Made by a program: the position numbers and the translations under genes
The notes under the pieces: model-generated
The model's database searches: none
What the model was told of the DNA's origin: nothing
What the model saw: only the letters and a program-made list of their open reading frames with translations
Shown: positions 24,263 through 35,545 of the stretch, piece after piece
Layout: every line of letters starts with the position of its first letter
Numbering within the stretch: position 1 is the stretch's first letter
Assembly (NCBI GenBank): GCA_030035585.1
Contig: CM057462.1
Span: forward strand, 113,145,234 to 113,209,233
From: Dugong dugon
Taxonomy: Eukaryota > Chordata > Mammalia > Sirenia > Dugongidae
DNA: 64,000 bases
Direction of reading: 5' to 3'

Positions 24263-24559
24263 TGGAATTAATAAACTGGACAGTACTTTAATGACTGCTT
24301 GGTCCAATTCCTTTTTATTAATATCTAATTTGTATTTAATTTCCCTTAGTAAAATACAGTAATTATTTCCAGACACTAAACATTGATTTACTTGTAATAA
24401 ATATAACTTTTTGTTTATTGAAAATTAATACCTATAATAGTCTATTTACTTATTTGTTGGAAAGCTAAAGACCCAATTTACAACGACTTTGCATTTCGTT
24501 TTCATTAATCATGGTATGCTAACTATGACAACAATCATCCCCTAATTTTCGTTAACCTA
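24263..24559. other. Unique AT-rich sequence
   Basis: Nothing recognised. Confidence 0.5.
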
Positions 24560-24570
24560 AGACTACCAAG

Positions 24571-24741
24571 AAAACCCTGGTGGCATAGTGGTTAAGAGTT
24601 TGGCTGCTAACCATAAAGGTTGGCAGTTCAAATCCACTAGGTGCTCCTTGGAAACCCTATGGGGCAGTTCTACTCTGTCCTTTATAGTCTCTATGAGTCA
24701 GAATCGACACGATGGCAACGGGTTTGGATTTTTTTTTTTTA
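24571..24741 (+). mobile_element. AfroSINE, type A
   Basis: Complete copy from 'aaaaccctggtggcatagtg' to a T-rich tail after 'gatggcaacgggtttgg'. The TSD 'gactaccaag' is exact at 24561-24570 and 24743-24752. Confidence 0.96.
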
Positions 24742-24883
24742 GGACTACCAAGGACTTCGTTGGCTTTTAATTGCTTACTTCATAGTGAATAGTGACTGCA
24801 GGTTAGGTTGGGGATATCTGCACTATGCAGTCATTCAGAGACTTAGTCTTTTCTATTTAGCAGTTCTTTCTTTCACTAGGAGA

Positions 24884-24992
24884 ACTGGCAGTGCAGTAGT
24901 TAAGAGCTTAGGCTGCTAACCAAAAGGTCGGCAGTTCAAATCTACCAGCCGCTACTTGGAAACCCTATTGGGCAGTTCTACTCTGTAGGAGG
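24884..24992 (+). mobile_element. AfroSINE, type A, 3'-truncated
   Basis: Head and body are present ('gctgctaaccaaaaggtcgg', 'ccctattgggcagttctact'). The copy stops after 'ctctgtagg' and lacks the RTE-like 3' end, so it was truncated after insertion or deleted later. Confidence 0.9.
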
Positions 24993-25084
24993 TTTTAGAG
25001 ACTAGAACTGGAAGTCACATACATCACACTCAGTTTCATTCCATTAGTCAGAAGAAGTCATTTGGCCCATCAACACGCACTGTA

Positions 25085-25289
25085 AAGTCCTTGGGTGGCA
25101 CAAATGGTTTGTGCTGGACTAGTACCCAAAATGTTGTTGGTTAGAACCCACCCAGTGGCATCACAGAACAAAGACCTGGTGATCTGCTTCTGTAAAGATT
25201 ATACCCAAGAAAACCCTGTGGACCTGTTTTACTCTGTAACCAATTGGTTTGACGTGAGTCAGAGCTGATTCGAGGGCAATGGCTTTGGA
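25085..25289 (+). mobile_element. AfroSINE, type B subfamily
   Basis: Starts 'aaagtccttgggtggcacaa'. It carries 'gacctggtgatctgcttctg', 'aagattatacccaagaaaac' and the 3' end 'gtgagtcagagctgattcga'. Belongs to the type B variant with the 'acagccaagaaaaccctatg' segment. Confidence 0.92.
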
Positions 25290-25302
25290 TATATGCATTG
25301 TA

Positions 25303-25496
25303 GGTGTCTCTGGTGGTATAAATGGTTCATGTGCTCAGCTACTAATCGGAAAGTTGGTGGTTCAAGTCCACTCAGAGGCACATTGGAAGAAAGGCCTGGC
25401 AATCTACTTCTAAAAAATCAGCCATTGAAAACTATGGAGCACAGTTCTACCCTGACACGCAAGGAGTCACCATGAGTTGGAATCAACTCAATGGCT
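25303..25496 (+). mobile_element. AfroSINE, type B subfamily
   Basis: Starts 'ggtgtctctggtggtataaa', with 'aagaaaggcctggcaatcta', 'actatggagcacagttctac' and 'ccatgagttggaatcaactc'. The TSD 'tatatgcattgta' at 25290-25302 and 25497-25509 is exact. It sits directly against the end of the preceding SINE, so it inserted at that element's 3' edge. A 60-residue open frame across it is not a gene. Confidence 0.95.
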
Positions 25497-25509
25497 TATA
25501 TGCATTGTA

Positions 25510-26214
25510 ATTTAACAAAGTGCTAAGGAAGAGCTGGCCATGGATATTGGTCTATCTCAAACACTTAACCATTCTCTGACACAGTAAGGACCGAGATAGA
25601 GCCACTACACTGATGCTGCATGCAAATAAGACAAACTTCAATTTTCACCACAGCCTGAGATGCTGGAGATCAAAAAACAGAAAACTAGGCAAGTTTTCCA
25701 ATCCTCTTAATTTTGTTGTTTTGATTCAGCCTTATTTTTTTAAATATATCACCAAAATATTAAATGTATTTACTTAAATGTGCATTTAAAGAAGTAAAAA
25801 TGTAAATTGTTTTATACATGTCCATGACTACTGTTGCTTAAACTTTCTCCCATGAGTGTAGATAATTAAGAGTTCATTGTACAAGCATTTCAGAGCACAA
25901 TGGAAAAGATGAAACATGAATCTCAATACCTACTCCCAAATTAGTTATCATTGGACTAACGGTGTAAACTATAAGCCTACATCTAATTCTTTCAACTTGA
26001 GTAATTTTATACAATAATAAGTTAAATTATACAAAACCATAGAATTATCTAAGTCTGATCATTTAAAATTAGTCTTTGCTGGGTTTAAAACGTACATAGC
26101 AGTGTACCAGGAAGCTAGAGAATATTTAAAAACAGAAGATTAAAATTTGGTTTCTGGACTTCAGTATATTACCATCTATTTGGGTTGACAAATACATGAT
26201 GTTTTAACTTTCTA
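25510..26214. other. Unique AT-rich sequence, nothing recognised
   Basis: No repeat or coding signal recognised. Confidence 0.5.
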
Positions 26215-26468
26215 ATGGAAAGAACATGAATTCTGGAGTGAGAGTGACCTACTGTTGAGTACTGGCTCAAAAATGCACTAATTGTGTGAGTTTTGGCAAA
26301 TCACTTAAATTTATGAACATTAGTCCCCTCATCTGTAAAATGGAGACAATAATATTTCTCACCTTGCAGGGCTTTTATACATTTCAGAATTAGTTATAAG
26401 AGCAAGGAGTTTAATTCTCACCTCATAGTAGGCCCTGAATATATTCCAGCTAACATTATCATTATTCT
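26215..26468 (+). mobile_element. MIR SINE, nearly full length
   Basis: The order 'gaattctggagtgagagtga', 'ttttggcaaatcacttaaat', 'cccctcatctgtaaaatgga', 'gacaataatatttctcacct' and 'ctcatagtaggccctgaata' follows MIR from head to tail. Confidence 0.85.
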
Positions 26469-27251
26469 TTAAAGTAATAAATTATAAGGGCCAAAATAAT
26501 TGTTATGGGTAATAACTGCAATGAAAGTTAAGAGATACGGGAAACAAAATATCAGGTGGAATGCTGGGAATGAACGTTCAGGCGGAACTTGAGTTGAACT
26601 TTAAATTATTGGTGGTCTTTATACAGAGAGGAGGGAGAGCAGGAACACAGTGTATTTCAAATCAGAAGTGAATATGAGCTGTTCAGAGAGTAAGGGATGG
26701 AGTAACCTTACTGAAGAAACAAACATTCAGACTATTCAGAGTATATATAAATTTAGCTTACTATCTTGACTTTATAAACTCTTAGATATGGGTACTAGGA
26801 TCGCCGATTTTGAATTTTCAAAAAGTGCAACCTAGTAAATGTTCAATTTAAGTATTGGCTAAGAAAAAAACACTTAAACATTTCTATAAAAATAAAAGTC
26901 AAAAGAACTATGGTAAATATAGAAAAGAATTACAAGAACATTTGAATGATAGTTTAATGTTCATGTGTATTTTCATGTTAGCTTTTGTAATCTATACAAT
27001 ATTTAAAATTAAATAGCTAGGAAGAATATGTCAAATTTCTGTTTAGAATGTCAAATGTAGGTAAAATTTTAGAATTCTTTCACTTCTTAAATTATGGAGG
27101 GTAAAGATAATTGATTGCAGTGGTGTGAATTCTCATGCTTATGATCCTTCTTTGATCCTAAATCAGAGAGAATAAAATTTGAAAATGGAAAGATTGAATA
27201 TGGTATAACTTTCTCTATCATGAAACACCTTCTGATAACTTGACTTTGAAG
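26469..27251. other. Unique sequence, nothing firmly recognised
   Basis: A purine-rich piece around 26560-26710 might be a very old LINE fragment, but I cannot support a family. Confidence 0.4.
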
Positions 27252-27262
27252 AGATGATAACA

Positions 27263-28480
27263 TAACATAATTAAGGACATTTATACAAAGCCAACTTCAT
27301 TCTAAATGGAGATAGTCTGAAAGCATTCTGCTTGAGAACAGGAACCAGACAAGGATGCCCTTTATCACCCCTCTTATTCAACATTGTGCTGGAAGTCCTA
27401 GCCAGAGCAATTAGGCTACAAAAAAAAAATAAAGGGCATCCAAACTGGTAAGGAAGAAGTCAAAGTATCTCTATTTGCAGATGATATGATCTTATACACA
27501 GAAAACTCCAAAGAATTCACGAGAAAACTACTGGAACTAATAGAAGATTTCAGCAAATTATCAGGATACAAGATAAACATATAAAAATCAGTTAAATTCC
27601 TCTACACCAACGAAGAGAACTTCCAAGAGGAAACCACCAAATCAATTCCATTTACAAAGCCCCCAAGAAGGTAAAATACTTAGGAATAAATCTAACCAGA
27701 GATGTAAAAGACCTACACAATAAAAACTACAAGACACTACTGCAAGAAACCAAAAGAGACCTGCATAAGTGGAAAAACATACCTTGCTCATGGATAGGAA
27801 AACACAACATTGTGAAAATGTCAATTCTACCCAAAGTGATCTACAGATACGATGTAATCCCAATCCAAATTCCAACATTTTTTAATGAGATGGAGAAACA
27901 AATCACCAACTTCACATGGAAAGGGAAGAGGCCTCGAATAAGTAAAGCATTACTCAAGAAGAACGACAAAGTGCAAGGCCTCACATTACCTGATTTCAGA
28001 ACCTATTATACCACCACGGTAGTCAAAACAGCCTGGTACTGGTACAACAACAGATACATAGACCTATGGAACAGAATTGAGAATCCAGACATAAATCCAT
28101 CCACCTATGAGCAGCTGACATTTGACAAAGGCCCAAAGTCTGTTAAACGAGGAAAAGACAGTCTCTTCAACAAATGGTGCTGGCATAAATGGATATCCAT
28201 CAGCAAAAAACTGAAACAAGACCCATACCTCACACCATGCACAAAAACTAACTCAAAATGGATCAAAGACCTAAATATAAAATCGAAAATGATAAAGATT
28301 ATGGAAGAAAAAATAGGGACAATGCTAGGAGCCCTAATATTTGGCATAAACAGAATACAAACCATAAATAACAATGCACTAACACCAGAATAGAAACTAG
28401 ATAACTAGCAGCTCCTAAAAATCAAACACTTATGCTCATCAAAAGACTTCACCAAAAGAGTAAAAAGACAACCAACAGAC
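27263..28480 (+). pseudogene. L1 ORF2 fragment (part of reverse transcriptase and C-terminal region)
   Basis: Begins near the '[18 protein letters not shown]' equivalent, followed by the conserved '[20 protein letters not shown]' block around 27.34 kb. The catalytic FADD box at 27474-27485 is intact. Downstream, 27812-28393 is open for 193 residues ('[20 protein letters not shown]' onward) and continues into '[20 protein letters not shown]'. Frame changes and stops occur upstream, for example near 27590. The protein is cut by the deletion at about 28481, which removes the cysteine-rich C-terminus. The N-terminal endonuclease is also missing, so this copy cannot act on its own. Confidence 0.93.
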
Positions 28481-29484
28481 CACTACTATAAGAACTCAAG
28501 AAAAGATTTAACTACAGGAGAAAACATTCTTTGATGGTTACAAGGGTGGGGAGGGAGGGAGGGGGTATTCACTAACTAGATAGTAGACAAGAATTATCTT
28601 AGGTGAAGGCAAGGACAAAACACACTACAGGGGAAGTCAGCACAACCGGACTAAATGAAAAGCTAGGAAGTTTAGTGAATACAACCAAACATTTTGCAGG
28701 ACAAAGTAGCAGGGGCAGGGGTCTGGGGACCATGGTTTCAGGGGACATCTAGGTCAACTGGCGTAACAAAGTTTATTAAGAAAATATTCTGCATCTCACT
28801 TTGGTGAGTGGCATCTGGGTTCTTAAAAGCTAGTGAGTGTTCCATCTCAGATGCACCAATCGGTCCCAACCCACCTGGAGTAAAGGAGAATGAAGAACAC
28901 CAACAACACAAGGAAAATATTAGCCCAAGACACAGAAAGGACCACATAAATCAGAGACTTCATTAGCCTGAGACTAGAAGAAGTAGATGGTGCCCTGCTA
29001 TCACCAATGGCTGCCCTGACAGGGAACACAACAGACAGTCCCTGATGGAGCAGGAGAAAGGTGGGTTGCAGACCTCATATTCTAGTAAAAAGACCAGACT
29101 TAATGGTTTGACTGAAACTGGAGGGACCCTGGAAGACATGGCAGCTGGACTCTCTGTTAACCCAAAACTAAAACCATTCCTGAGGCAACTCTTCAGACAA
29201 AGATTAGACTGGCCTATGGGACATAAAACGATGTGAAGAGTGTGCTTCTTAGCTCAAGTAGATACATGGGACTAAATGGGCAGCTCCTGTTGGGAGGTGA
29301 GATGAGAAGGCAGAGAGGGTTAGGAGCTGGCTGAATGGACATGGGGAATCAGGGGTGGAAAGGAGGAGTGTGCTGTCACAGTAAAGGGAGAAGAACTAGG
29401 GTCACATAACAATGTGTGTATAAATTTTTGTATGAGAAAGCAACTTGAATTGTAAACTTTCACTTAAAGCACAATAAAACAAAA
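27263..29484 (+). mobile_element. L1 LINE, 5'-truncated, with an internal deletion
   Basis: Forward L1 starting inside the reverse transcriptase domain and ending in an A-rich tail after 'cacttaaagcacaataaaac'. The near-identical TSD 'agatgataaca' / 'agatgagaaca' lies at 27252-27262 and 29485-29495. Compared with the L1 at 6920-12080, about 0.7 kb spanning the ORF2 C-terminus is missing at about 28481. Long 3' UTR from about 28510. Confidence 0.95.
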
Positions 29485-29495
29485 AGATGAGAACA

Positions 29496-30377
29496 GGAAA
29501 TATCCTGCTTAACAAACAAACAAACAAAAATGGGTAAGCCTACAAACTTTTCCTCAAGTACAGTCATATAGCCATGTGTGGACAAACACACTTGAAACAA
29601 ACAGATAAATCAGAACATACTTTTAGCATTTATAGCAGAGAGTATAAAACAGTATTTCAAAATTTATGCTCTAAAGGCTCAGCTCATTTTTATACTTAAC
29701 TAAAAGAATACAGTTCAATCCAGATAACACGTAGGCTCATTTCATCCATAAGACATTTGCTCTGGGCCACACTTATGTCAATCCAAGGCTAGAAGTGAGA
29801 CAACCGGTCCATTGCATTTGCTTGGTAACAGACAGACACACGCACACATATGCACATACACCATAGGGAAGTAGCTTAAAGTCTTACTTTCTAGGACCTG
29901 TGAAAGAATTTTAGCAACCCAAGGGTATTCAAAGTGTGATAGCTAATGAAACAAACAAACCAGCCTGAAGAACCACTTTTTTTTTTTTTTTTAATTTTTT
30001 ACTTCACAACGACTGCATTCTCACGTCTGTTATTTCATGTGAGGCATAATTTCAGTCCCTGCTTGGTAATTTATAAATGTTTTAGGGAATCATTTTCAGC
30101 TAAACATTACCACTGAGGAAGTATCATACTTACAAATATTTGTTACATGTGAATTGATTAATATTAAATAGGGAGATTTTATTTACAATCATATATATTC
30201 ATGTAGAAATTAGAGAGTCAAAAGCAGTGAACACTGAATTTACCATAAATTCACATTACATAAGTAACTTTTATCTACTACTAGTACAAATAAGTCTAAA
30301 TGAAACAAAAACATTTATTAAATAAGCTTTATTTGCCAAAAGTGGGTCATGTACAGCAGTGCACTAAGCAATTGTAG
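29496..30377. other. Unique sequence with a poly-T run
   Basis: No gene or transposon recognised. An (AAAC)n-like stretch lies near 29505-29528, a T-run at 29978-29992, and a short CACA stretch near 29835-29860. Confidence 0.5.
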
Positions 30378-30846
30378 CGGTGGTGGTTGTTACGTGCCAT
30401 TGAGTCGGTTCTGACTCTTAACAACCCTACGTACAACAGAACAAAACAATGCCTGGTCCTGCGCCATCCTCACAATCGTTGTTATGCTTGAGCCCATTGT
30501 TGCAGCCACTGTGTCATTCCATCTCGTTGAGGGTCTTCTGCTTTTTCACTGACCCTCTGCTTTACCAAACATGATACCCTTCTCCAGGGACTGGTCCCTC
30601 CTGATAATATGTCCAAAGTATGTGAGACATGGTCTCGCCATCCTTGCTTCTAAGGAGCATTGTGGCTGTACTTCTTCCAAGACAGATTTGTTCGTTCTTT
30701 TGGCAGTCCGTGGTATATTCAATATTCTTTGCTAACACCACATTTCAAAGGCGTCAATTCTTCTTGGGTCTCCCTTATTCATTGCCCAGCTTTCACATGC
30801 ATATGATGCGATTGAAAACACTGTGGACTGGGTCAGACACACCTTA
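30378..30846 (-). mobile_element. RTE LINE 3' end, reverse orientation
   Basis: Plus-strand text runs 'gttgttacgtgccattgagt', 'tgcagccactgtgtcattcc', 'cagatttgttcgttcttttg' and 'ctttcacatgcatatgatgc', ending in the 'ctgggtcagacacacctta' region. This is the reversed 3' UTR and last part of the RTE coding region. 5'-truncated. The open frames here (plus 30629-30901, minus 30732-30953) are RTE remnants. Confidence 0.9.
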
Positions 30847-30849
30847 TAA

Positions 30850-31180
30850 TCATTATACAGAAGTATGTTTTTCACCCAGTACCCGCTGCTTTCCCTTATA
30901 AAGTTGTTTAATTCTACCACATCCTGAAATACTTCCCTCCATTCTGTCTCCATACCTTCCCCTTAACATCCAATCTTTTTCCAATGAACAACTCAAACCA
31001 CCTCACTTCGTCCCGATTCTTACTGCCTTAACTGAGAACTTCTTCTGCCTGAATTCTTGTAATAATCTACCAACTGGTCTCCTTAACTTTCATCCTAAAT
31101 CCTACAAACCATCTTCCATGCTGCTTCCTCAACCCTCAAATTGTTAAAGTCATTCATTTACTTTCTTTTTAAAAAATTAT
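30850..31180 (+). mobile_element. L2-like LINE remnant
   Basis: Phrases such as 'gaacttcttctgcctgaatt', 'accaactggtctccttaact' and 'aaccatcttccatgctgctt' match the L2 coding region near the 3' end in diverged form. Confidence 0.5.
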
Positions 31181-31249
31181 AATCTCCTCACTTTTTAAAA
31201 ATAATATCTGCATCTATTGGCACAACCTTCAAGAACCATCATGATCATG

Positions 31250-31365
31250 TTTAATTTATGCAACAAATATTATTATATGTTTTCTATAAGCAGAGACACT
31301 TTGCTACATTCTGTGGTTATAAAGATGAAATGACACATTTCTTGCCTTCTTAGAGACTCAGGTGA
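31250..31365 (-). mobile_element. L2 LINE 3'-end fragment, reverse
   Basis: 'gcaacaaatattattatatg' followed by 'tgtggttataaagatgaaat' is the reversed L2 3' terminus. Confidence 0.55.
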
Positions 31366-31514
31366 GGAGATGATAGAAATGGAAATAATCAAAATTAATT
31401 GAGATCATTGCTTAACAAACTTTAGCGCCTATGAAGAAAAAATAATACTTAATACCTCTTTGAGCAAGTCTCAATTCAAATGCTCTCCTTTAAAGAGACT
31501 ATTACATATCCATG

Positions 31515-31590
31515 CATACGTTCAACAAATATTTATTGAGTTAAGCAATATATCCCAAGTGCTGAGTTAAGCACTGGAATGTATATTCAA
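31515..31590 (-). mobile_element. L2 LINE 3'-end fragment, reverse
   Basis: 'gttcaacaaatatttattga' followed by 'aagtgctgagttaagcactg' matches the reversed L2 3' terminus. Confidence 0.6.
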
Positions 31591-31649
31591 TAAGTGTGTG
31601 GTGAATAGCTAAAGGAGAGAATGAATAGTAGGTTAACTTCTAATACATT

Positions 31650-32140
31650 TACATTTAACAGATGAATCCTACGGAAACCTTACAGAAGGCTGTAGTGGAC
31701 ACCATGATGCACCATGCAGATTCCCCTTCTAGACTAATAGATGTATTGCCCCAGCTTCATGTAGTCCTGTGGGCAGACAGCCTTCAGCTGTGGGATGTCA
31801 GCTACCTGGAATTGTCTTGTCAAAAAAGAATTTCCTTGCCCAAGATGATGCTCCTTCCCAAAGCAGCCCAAATCCTGTAACGGGTGAAATTGAAGAGATA
31901 ATGGTTTAGTCCCCTTGTCCAAACTAAAAGATCATTTTAACCTCATAGCTCACCTTTGAGTCAGCTGAGGGCTTTGTTGAGACTATACTGCAGCCCAGCT
32001 TCTCCCTCTGCACAATCTTGCTTTTTTCCCCTTCCTTCTATAGGCGGTAATCCCAAAGGCACACTTTAACAAATCTGAAACAAATTTTTAGCTCAGAATC
32101 TGCTTCCCAGGGAAATCAGCCTGTGACAGAAGCACACTTA
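31650..32140. repeat. Possible ancient LTR/MER-type repeat, unassigned
   Basis: Ends with 'gaatctgcttcccagggaaa' and 'cagcctgtgaca', a wording common at the edge of old mammalian repeats. The opposing 72- and 62-residue open frames at 31662-31922 have no recognised domain. Could equally be unique sequence. Confidence 0.3.
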
Positions 32141-32305
32141 GATTTTCCCCCTCAATTGCCATTTATGAGTTTACCTTCCAACATGTACTGCAAGCATGAC
32201 AATGAGAACACAAAATTCTGAACTGGCCCCAAAGAATGTGATTCCCGATGTGCTAGAAGAGGTAATTATCAAAGTTAAATTAACAGATACTTAGGATTGT
32301 CTTAG

Positions 32306-32513
32306 GAGCCTGGGTGGCACAAGCAGTTTGTGATTGGCTGGTAATCAAAAGGTTGGTGGTTTGAACTCACCCAATAGGTTCCATGGAAGAAAGTCCTGGC
32401 AATCTACTTCCACGAAGATTACAGCCAAGAAAACCCTATGGAACAGTTCTCTGTAACACATGAGGTCATCATGAGTCAGGAGCCGACTTGACGGCGGCTA
32501 AAAACAAGAACAA
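32306..32513 (+). mobile_element. AfroSINE, type B subfamily with RTE-style tail
   Basis: Starts 'gagcctgggtggcacaagca', contains 'agtcctggcaatctacttcc' and 'acagccaagaaaaccctatg', and ends 'gacttgacggcggctaaaaa' plus a CAA-rich tail like that of the RTE. Flanked by 'aggattgtctta' (32293-32305) and 'aggaatgtctttata', a slightly diverged TSD. Confidence 0.92.
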
Positions 32514-32524
32514 CAGGAATGTCT

Positions 32525-32999
32525 TTATAAATTTTCTACACAAAATTTAGTAATTATATAGACCAGGCTAACATAGCTAATGTTCATTGTAGTATGCTGA
32601 AAATAGTCAATAAGATTTTAGCAAATAAAACCATAAAGTTGGAATTGTTCATGATGTCTTCCTTTGTAGTTAAATCATTCATTACCAATTGAATATCATT
32701 AAGGAAATACAAATCTCTGCAAAATAATAATTCAAATATAAAACTCTAATTGAATTTTCAAACATATGCATAAAAGTCTTTTTTTGCTTATTATGAATTA
32801 TAGAGACTACTGTAAGTTCCTAAAAATTAAAAAATTCAAAAAATACAGATAAATACAGACATTTTCATGTGTTATATTTACTAATATACATGTAGAACTA
32901 TAAAAATAATTGCAGTAATATCCACTAATTGTGAGGTGCCTTGCTTCTTTGAAACTGACATCTATTAAAAGTTGTAGTGAGTATTGAAACTCATTACAA
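32525..32999. other. Unique AT-rich sequence
   Basis: Nothing recognised. Confidence 0.5.
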
Positions 33000-33021
33000 C
33001 ATATATATATATATATATATA
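33000..33021. repeat. (TA)n microsatellite
   Basis: Perfect AT dinucleotide run directly adjoining a reversed SINE. Confidence 0.9.
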
Positions 33022-33141
33022 TAAAACCATTGCCATCAAGTCGATTCCAACTCATAGTTTCCAAGGAGTGGCTGGTGGATTTGAACTGCTGACCTTCTGG
33101 TTAGCAGCCACAGCTCTTAATCTCTGCACCACCAGGACTCA
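33022..33141 (-). mobile_element. AfroSINE, type A, reverse, internally deleted
   Basis: Reversed 3' tail 'aaaaccattgccatcaagtc' is followed by 'tttccaaggagtggctggtg' and the reversed head 'ctgcaccaccaggact'. The central 'tggggcagttctactctgtc' block is missing, joining the tail to the front part. Confidence 0.9.
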
Positions 33142-34248
33142 TAAATCTATCTATCATCAAGAAAGCCCACAGAAATAAAGTAAGGTATGTTTATACAGTT
33201 TTTCTTAAATGTTACTACTGTTTACTCCATGCTTTATATACATAAAATTATAAGAATTCATATTGATACAATTTAGATGCACAGTTTAAACATTCACCTA
33301 TAATGACATTTCTAGACTGAATTACTGTTGCTATGTTACTACTTACATAATTCCACATGCTGTGTTTATTATGATGCCACACATAAAGGCAAATCTTTAT
33401 TTTTCTGTATTATTTATTTTCTTCTGTTCAAAGTACTGCCAAAATTTAAAAATAATGTTAAAATCTTCTTCCTCTTGAGTACCTAAAAATTTCATTCTCA
33501 AGTTGCTTTAAAATAGTCTAAAATGTAATTTTTATCATATTTTAAGAGAGAAAAAATTCACCCAAGGCAGTCACCTATTAGTAGTCTGCCTTAACTAAGT
33601 GGATTATGGACTTTGAAACTAAACGTGAACACATCTCAAAAAGGTGCTCAAGCTTAACTATCTTGTCCTATAAATATGGAAGGTGCTTTGACAATAATTG
33701 GATCTCACTAATACCCATATGGATTCAAATATTGCAAAAGGAAATGGGTTGTAAATTTTGGCAACAGAACTTAACTATACTTCCATATGTATGCTGTATT
33801 AACCACAGGATTTGGAATTCGAACTGTTGTTACAAACCATAGTTGCTAATTAGAAGAGTCTTCATTTTTCACCTTCACAAGTAAAGTTGCAAGAAGCCCA
33901 ATGCTTGCCTTACTTATCTCAAATTCCCATTTGGCATGCAATGTAAAAACTAACTCCCACAGAGCTGTCATAGGTCTAGAGTCTCCAACTTGGCACAGCT
34001 ACTAGCTTTGACCTCAGGGAATTTTCATGCATAAGTCTTCCTGTGGTTTACCTCTGGGAGTTCTCTCCAAATTGAAAGAGACCAAGAGGGATGGGTAAAA
34101 ACAAGGGCTCAACAAGCCAGGTTTATTTTAAGTGTTCTCTTGCAGGACCAAACTGCTACAGCATGGTCTCAGATAATTACTCGTTACCAAGTAATTCAGA
34201 AAGAGCAAGGCCAATTAGCTTAACAATTAAAAGGTGTGCTAACAACGC

Positions 34249-34251
<3 letters not shown>
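33142..34251. other. Unique sequence, nothing recognised
   Basis: No transposon or coding feature recognised. The 78-residue frame at 33606-33842 has no support. Confidence 0.5.

Positions 34252-34288
<37 letters not shown>
34252..34288. repeat. (CA)n microsatellite
   Basis: About 18 uninterrupted CA units. The His/Thr repeats of the overlapping open frame are an artefact of this run. Confidence 0.95.
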
Positions 34289-34289
<1 letters not shown>

Positions 34290-34779
34290 TCATCAGCATT
34301 AACACTCACAAATGTTTCTAAAGGCATCACATCAATCAAAGTGTAAGAAATATAGATCTCGGTGGCTACACGGCTGATTATCATCATATAGCACCCAGTG
34401 GCGTAGTATCTGGTTGTTATATTACAGCCCCTAAGAGAATTCTAACCCACCTCTTTGTAAACGGGCCTGGGTGACTGGACTAAAAATAAAGGAAATCTAA
34501 AATTCGGCCTTAACTACCAGATACTTTTAATTTTCTAATGCCAGCCTGATTTCAATATTTCACCTGTGTGATCCGTTCGTCCCATGACCTTTTCGTAATA
34601 TTTTCTGTCATTACTGAATTTGTAGTATTTTCCATTTTTACTGCAGGTTGGTGGCTAGTAGGAACTTGGAGAGTACGCTCCCTTTTTCAAGTCCAGCCAG
34701 TCTCTGTCATCTACTAACTTCGGACAACTGAATTAACCATTGTGTGAACTATTTGCCTAATTGCCCTCAGATTCATTTC
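34289..34779. other. Unique sequence, nothing recognised
   Basis: No feature recognised. Confidence 0.45.
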
Positions 34780-35195
34780 CTGTTCTGACCTTACGACGCT
34801 TTTCACCTCAGGGAACTACATTTCCCAGGATTCTCTGCTCTGGCTTCTGGCACATGCAGCCAGTAGGAGGCGCTGTGGAAGTCTGCAGGGCTGAATGAGA
34901 GGAGAAAATAGGCGATTCGCGTCCCTTAGCCTCTGTTTCTGATTCTCTACTTCAGTGTCATGCTTTGGCCAACACTCACTCATTGGTCACCCACAGGGCA
35001 GACCCACTGTGGTTCTACCGTCTGCAAGGTGGCCTCATCTTGGGAGCTCTGACAGGATACTGTCTCCCTTTGTACCTCTAGAGTTTATGGTCGTTTCTTG
35101 TTCTGTTACTTATGTAATCAGTCTCCTGTATTAAACTCCTCCATTTTGAAGTACCTAGAAAGATTTCAGATTTCCTGCTTGGACACTGATAGTTA
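34780..35195 (+). mobile_element. Possible old LTR-like repeat
   Basis: 'ctctggcttctggcacatgc', 'caggaggcgctgtgg'-like text and then 'tcctgtattaaactcctcca' resemble an old LTR with its polyadenylation-side sequence. Family and edges are uncertain. Confidence 0.35.
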
Positions 35196-35199
35196 AACC

Positions 35200-35545
35200 T
35201 ATCTACCATTGCTTCGTTTCCTCATCTGTAAAGTGGAGGTTATAAAAATACCTAACCCACAGAGTAATTTTGAGGACTAGCTAATTCAGTTGTTCTCAAG
35301 CTTCCGAGTCCAGCAGACTCACCCAGACAGCTTGTTACAGTGCCTATTTCAAGCTCACCCTCAGAGTTTATGATTCATTAAGTCTGCGTGGGGCCTGAAA
35401 TTTTCATGTCTAACAAGTTTTTCAGGTGATATGGATGCTGCTGGTCACAGACCACACTTTTGAGGACCACTAAACTAATGTAAAGTACTTCTGTAATCAT
35501 AAGTACTCTAAACAGAAAGTTCTGCAAATTAATGCTGATTGTTGT
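35200..35545 (+). mobile_element. MIR SINE, split by a MER20
   Basis: The left piece (35200-35286) has 'tttcctcatctgtaaagtgg' and 'gtaattttgaggactag'. The right piece (35472-35545) resumes with 'aatgtaaagtacttctgtaa'. The two read as one MIR once the MER20 is removed. Confidence 0.75.
35287..35471 (+). mobile_element. MER20, non-autonomous hAT-Charlie DNA transposon
   Basis: Starts 'cagttgttctcaagcttccg' and ends 'cttttgaggaccacta', with 'gtggggcctgaaattttcat' and 'caagtttttcaggtgatatg' inside, in MER20 order and length. Diverged 8-bp TSD 'agctaatt' / 'aactaatg'. MER20 is a eutherian element, and some copies have been reported to act as enhancers in uterine cells. Nothing here shows that for this copy. 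Confidence 0.88.

Noticed and set aside
24884..25302. Array of SINEs as a tandem duplication
   Set aside because: The copies are of different subfamilies and have different or absent TSDs, so they are independent insertions.
34252..34288. Regular short repeat as a possible array or satellite
   Set aside because: A plain (CA)n microsatellite with no spacers, and CRISPR arrays are not expected in a mammalian genome.
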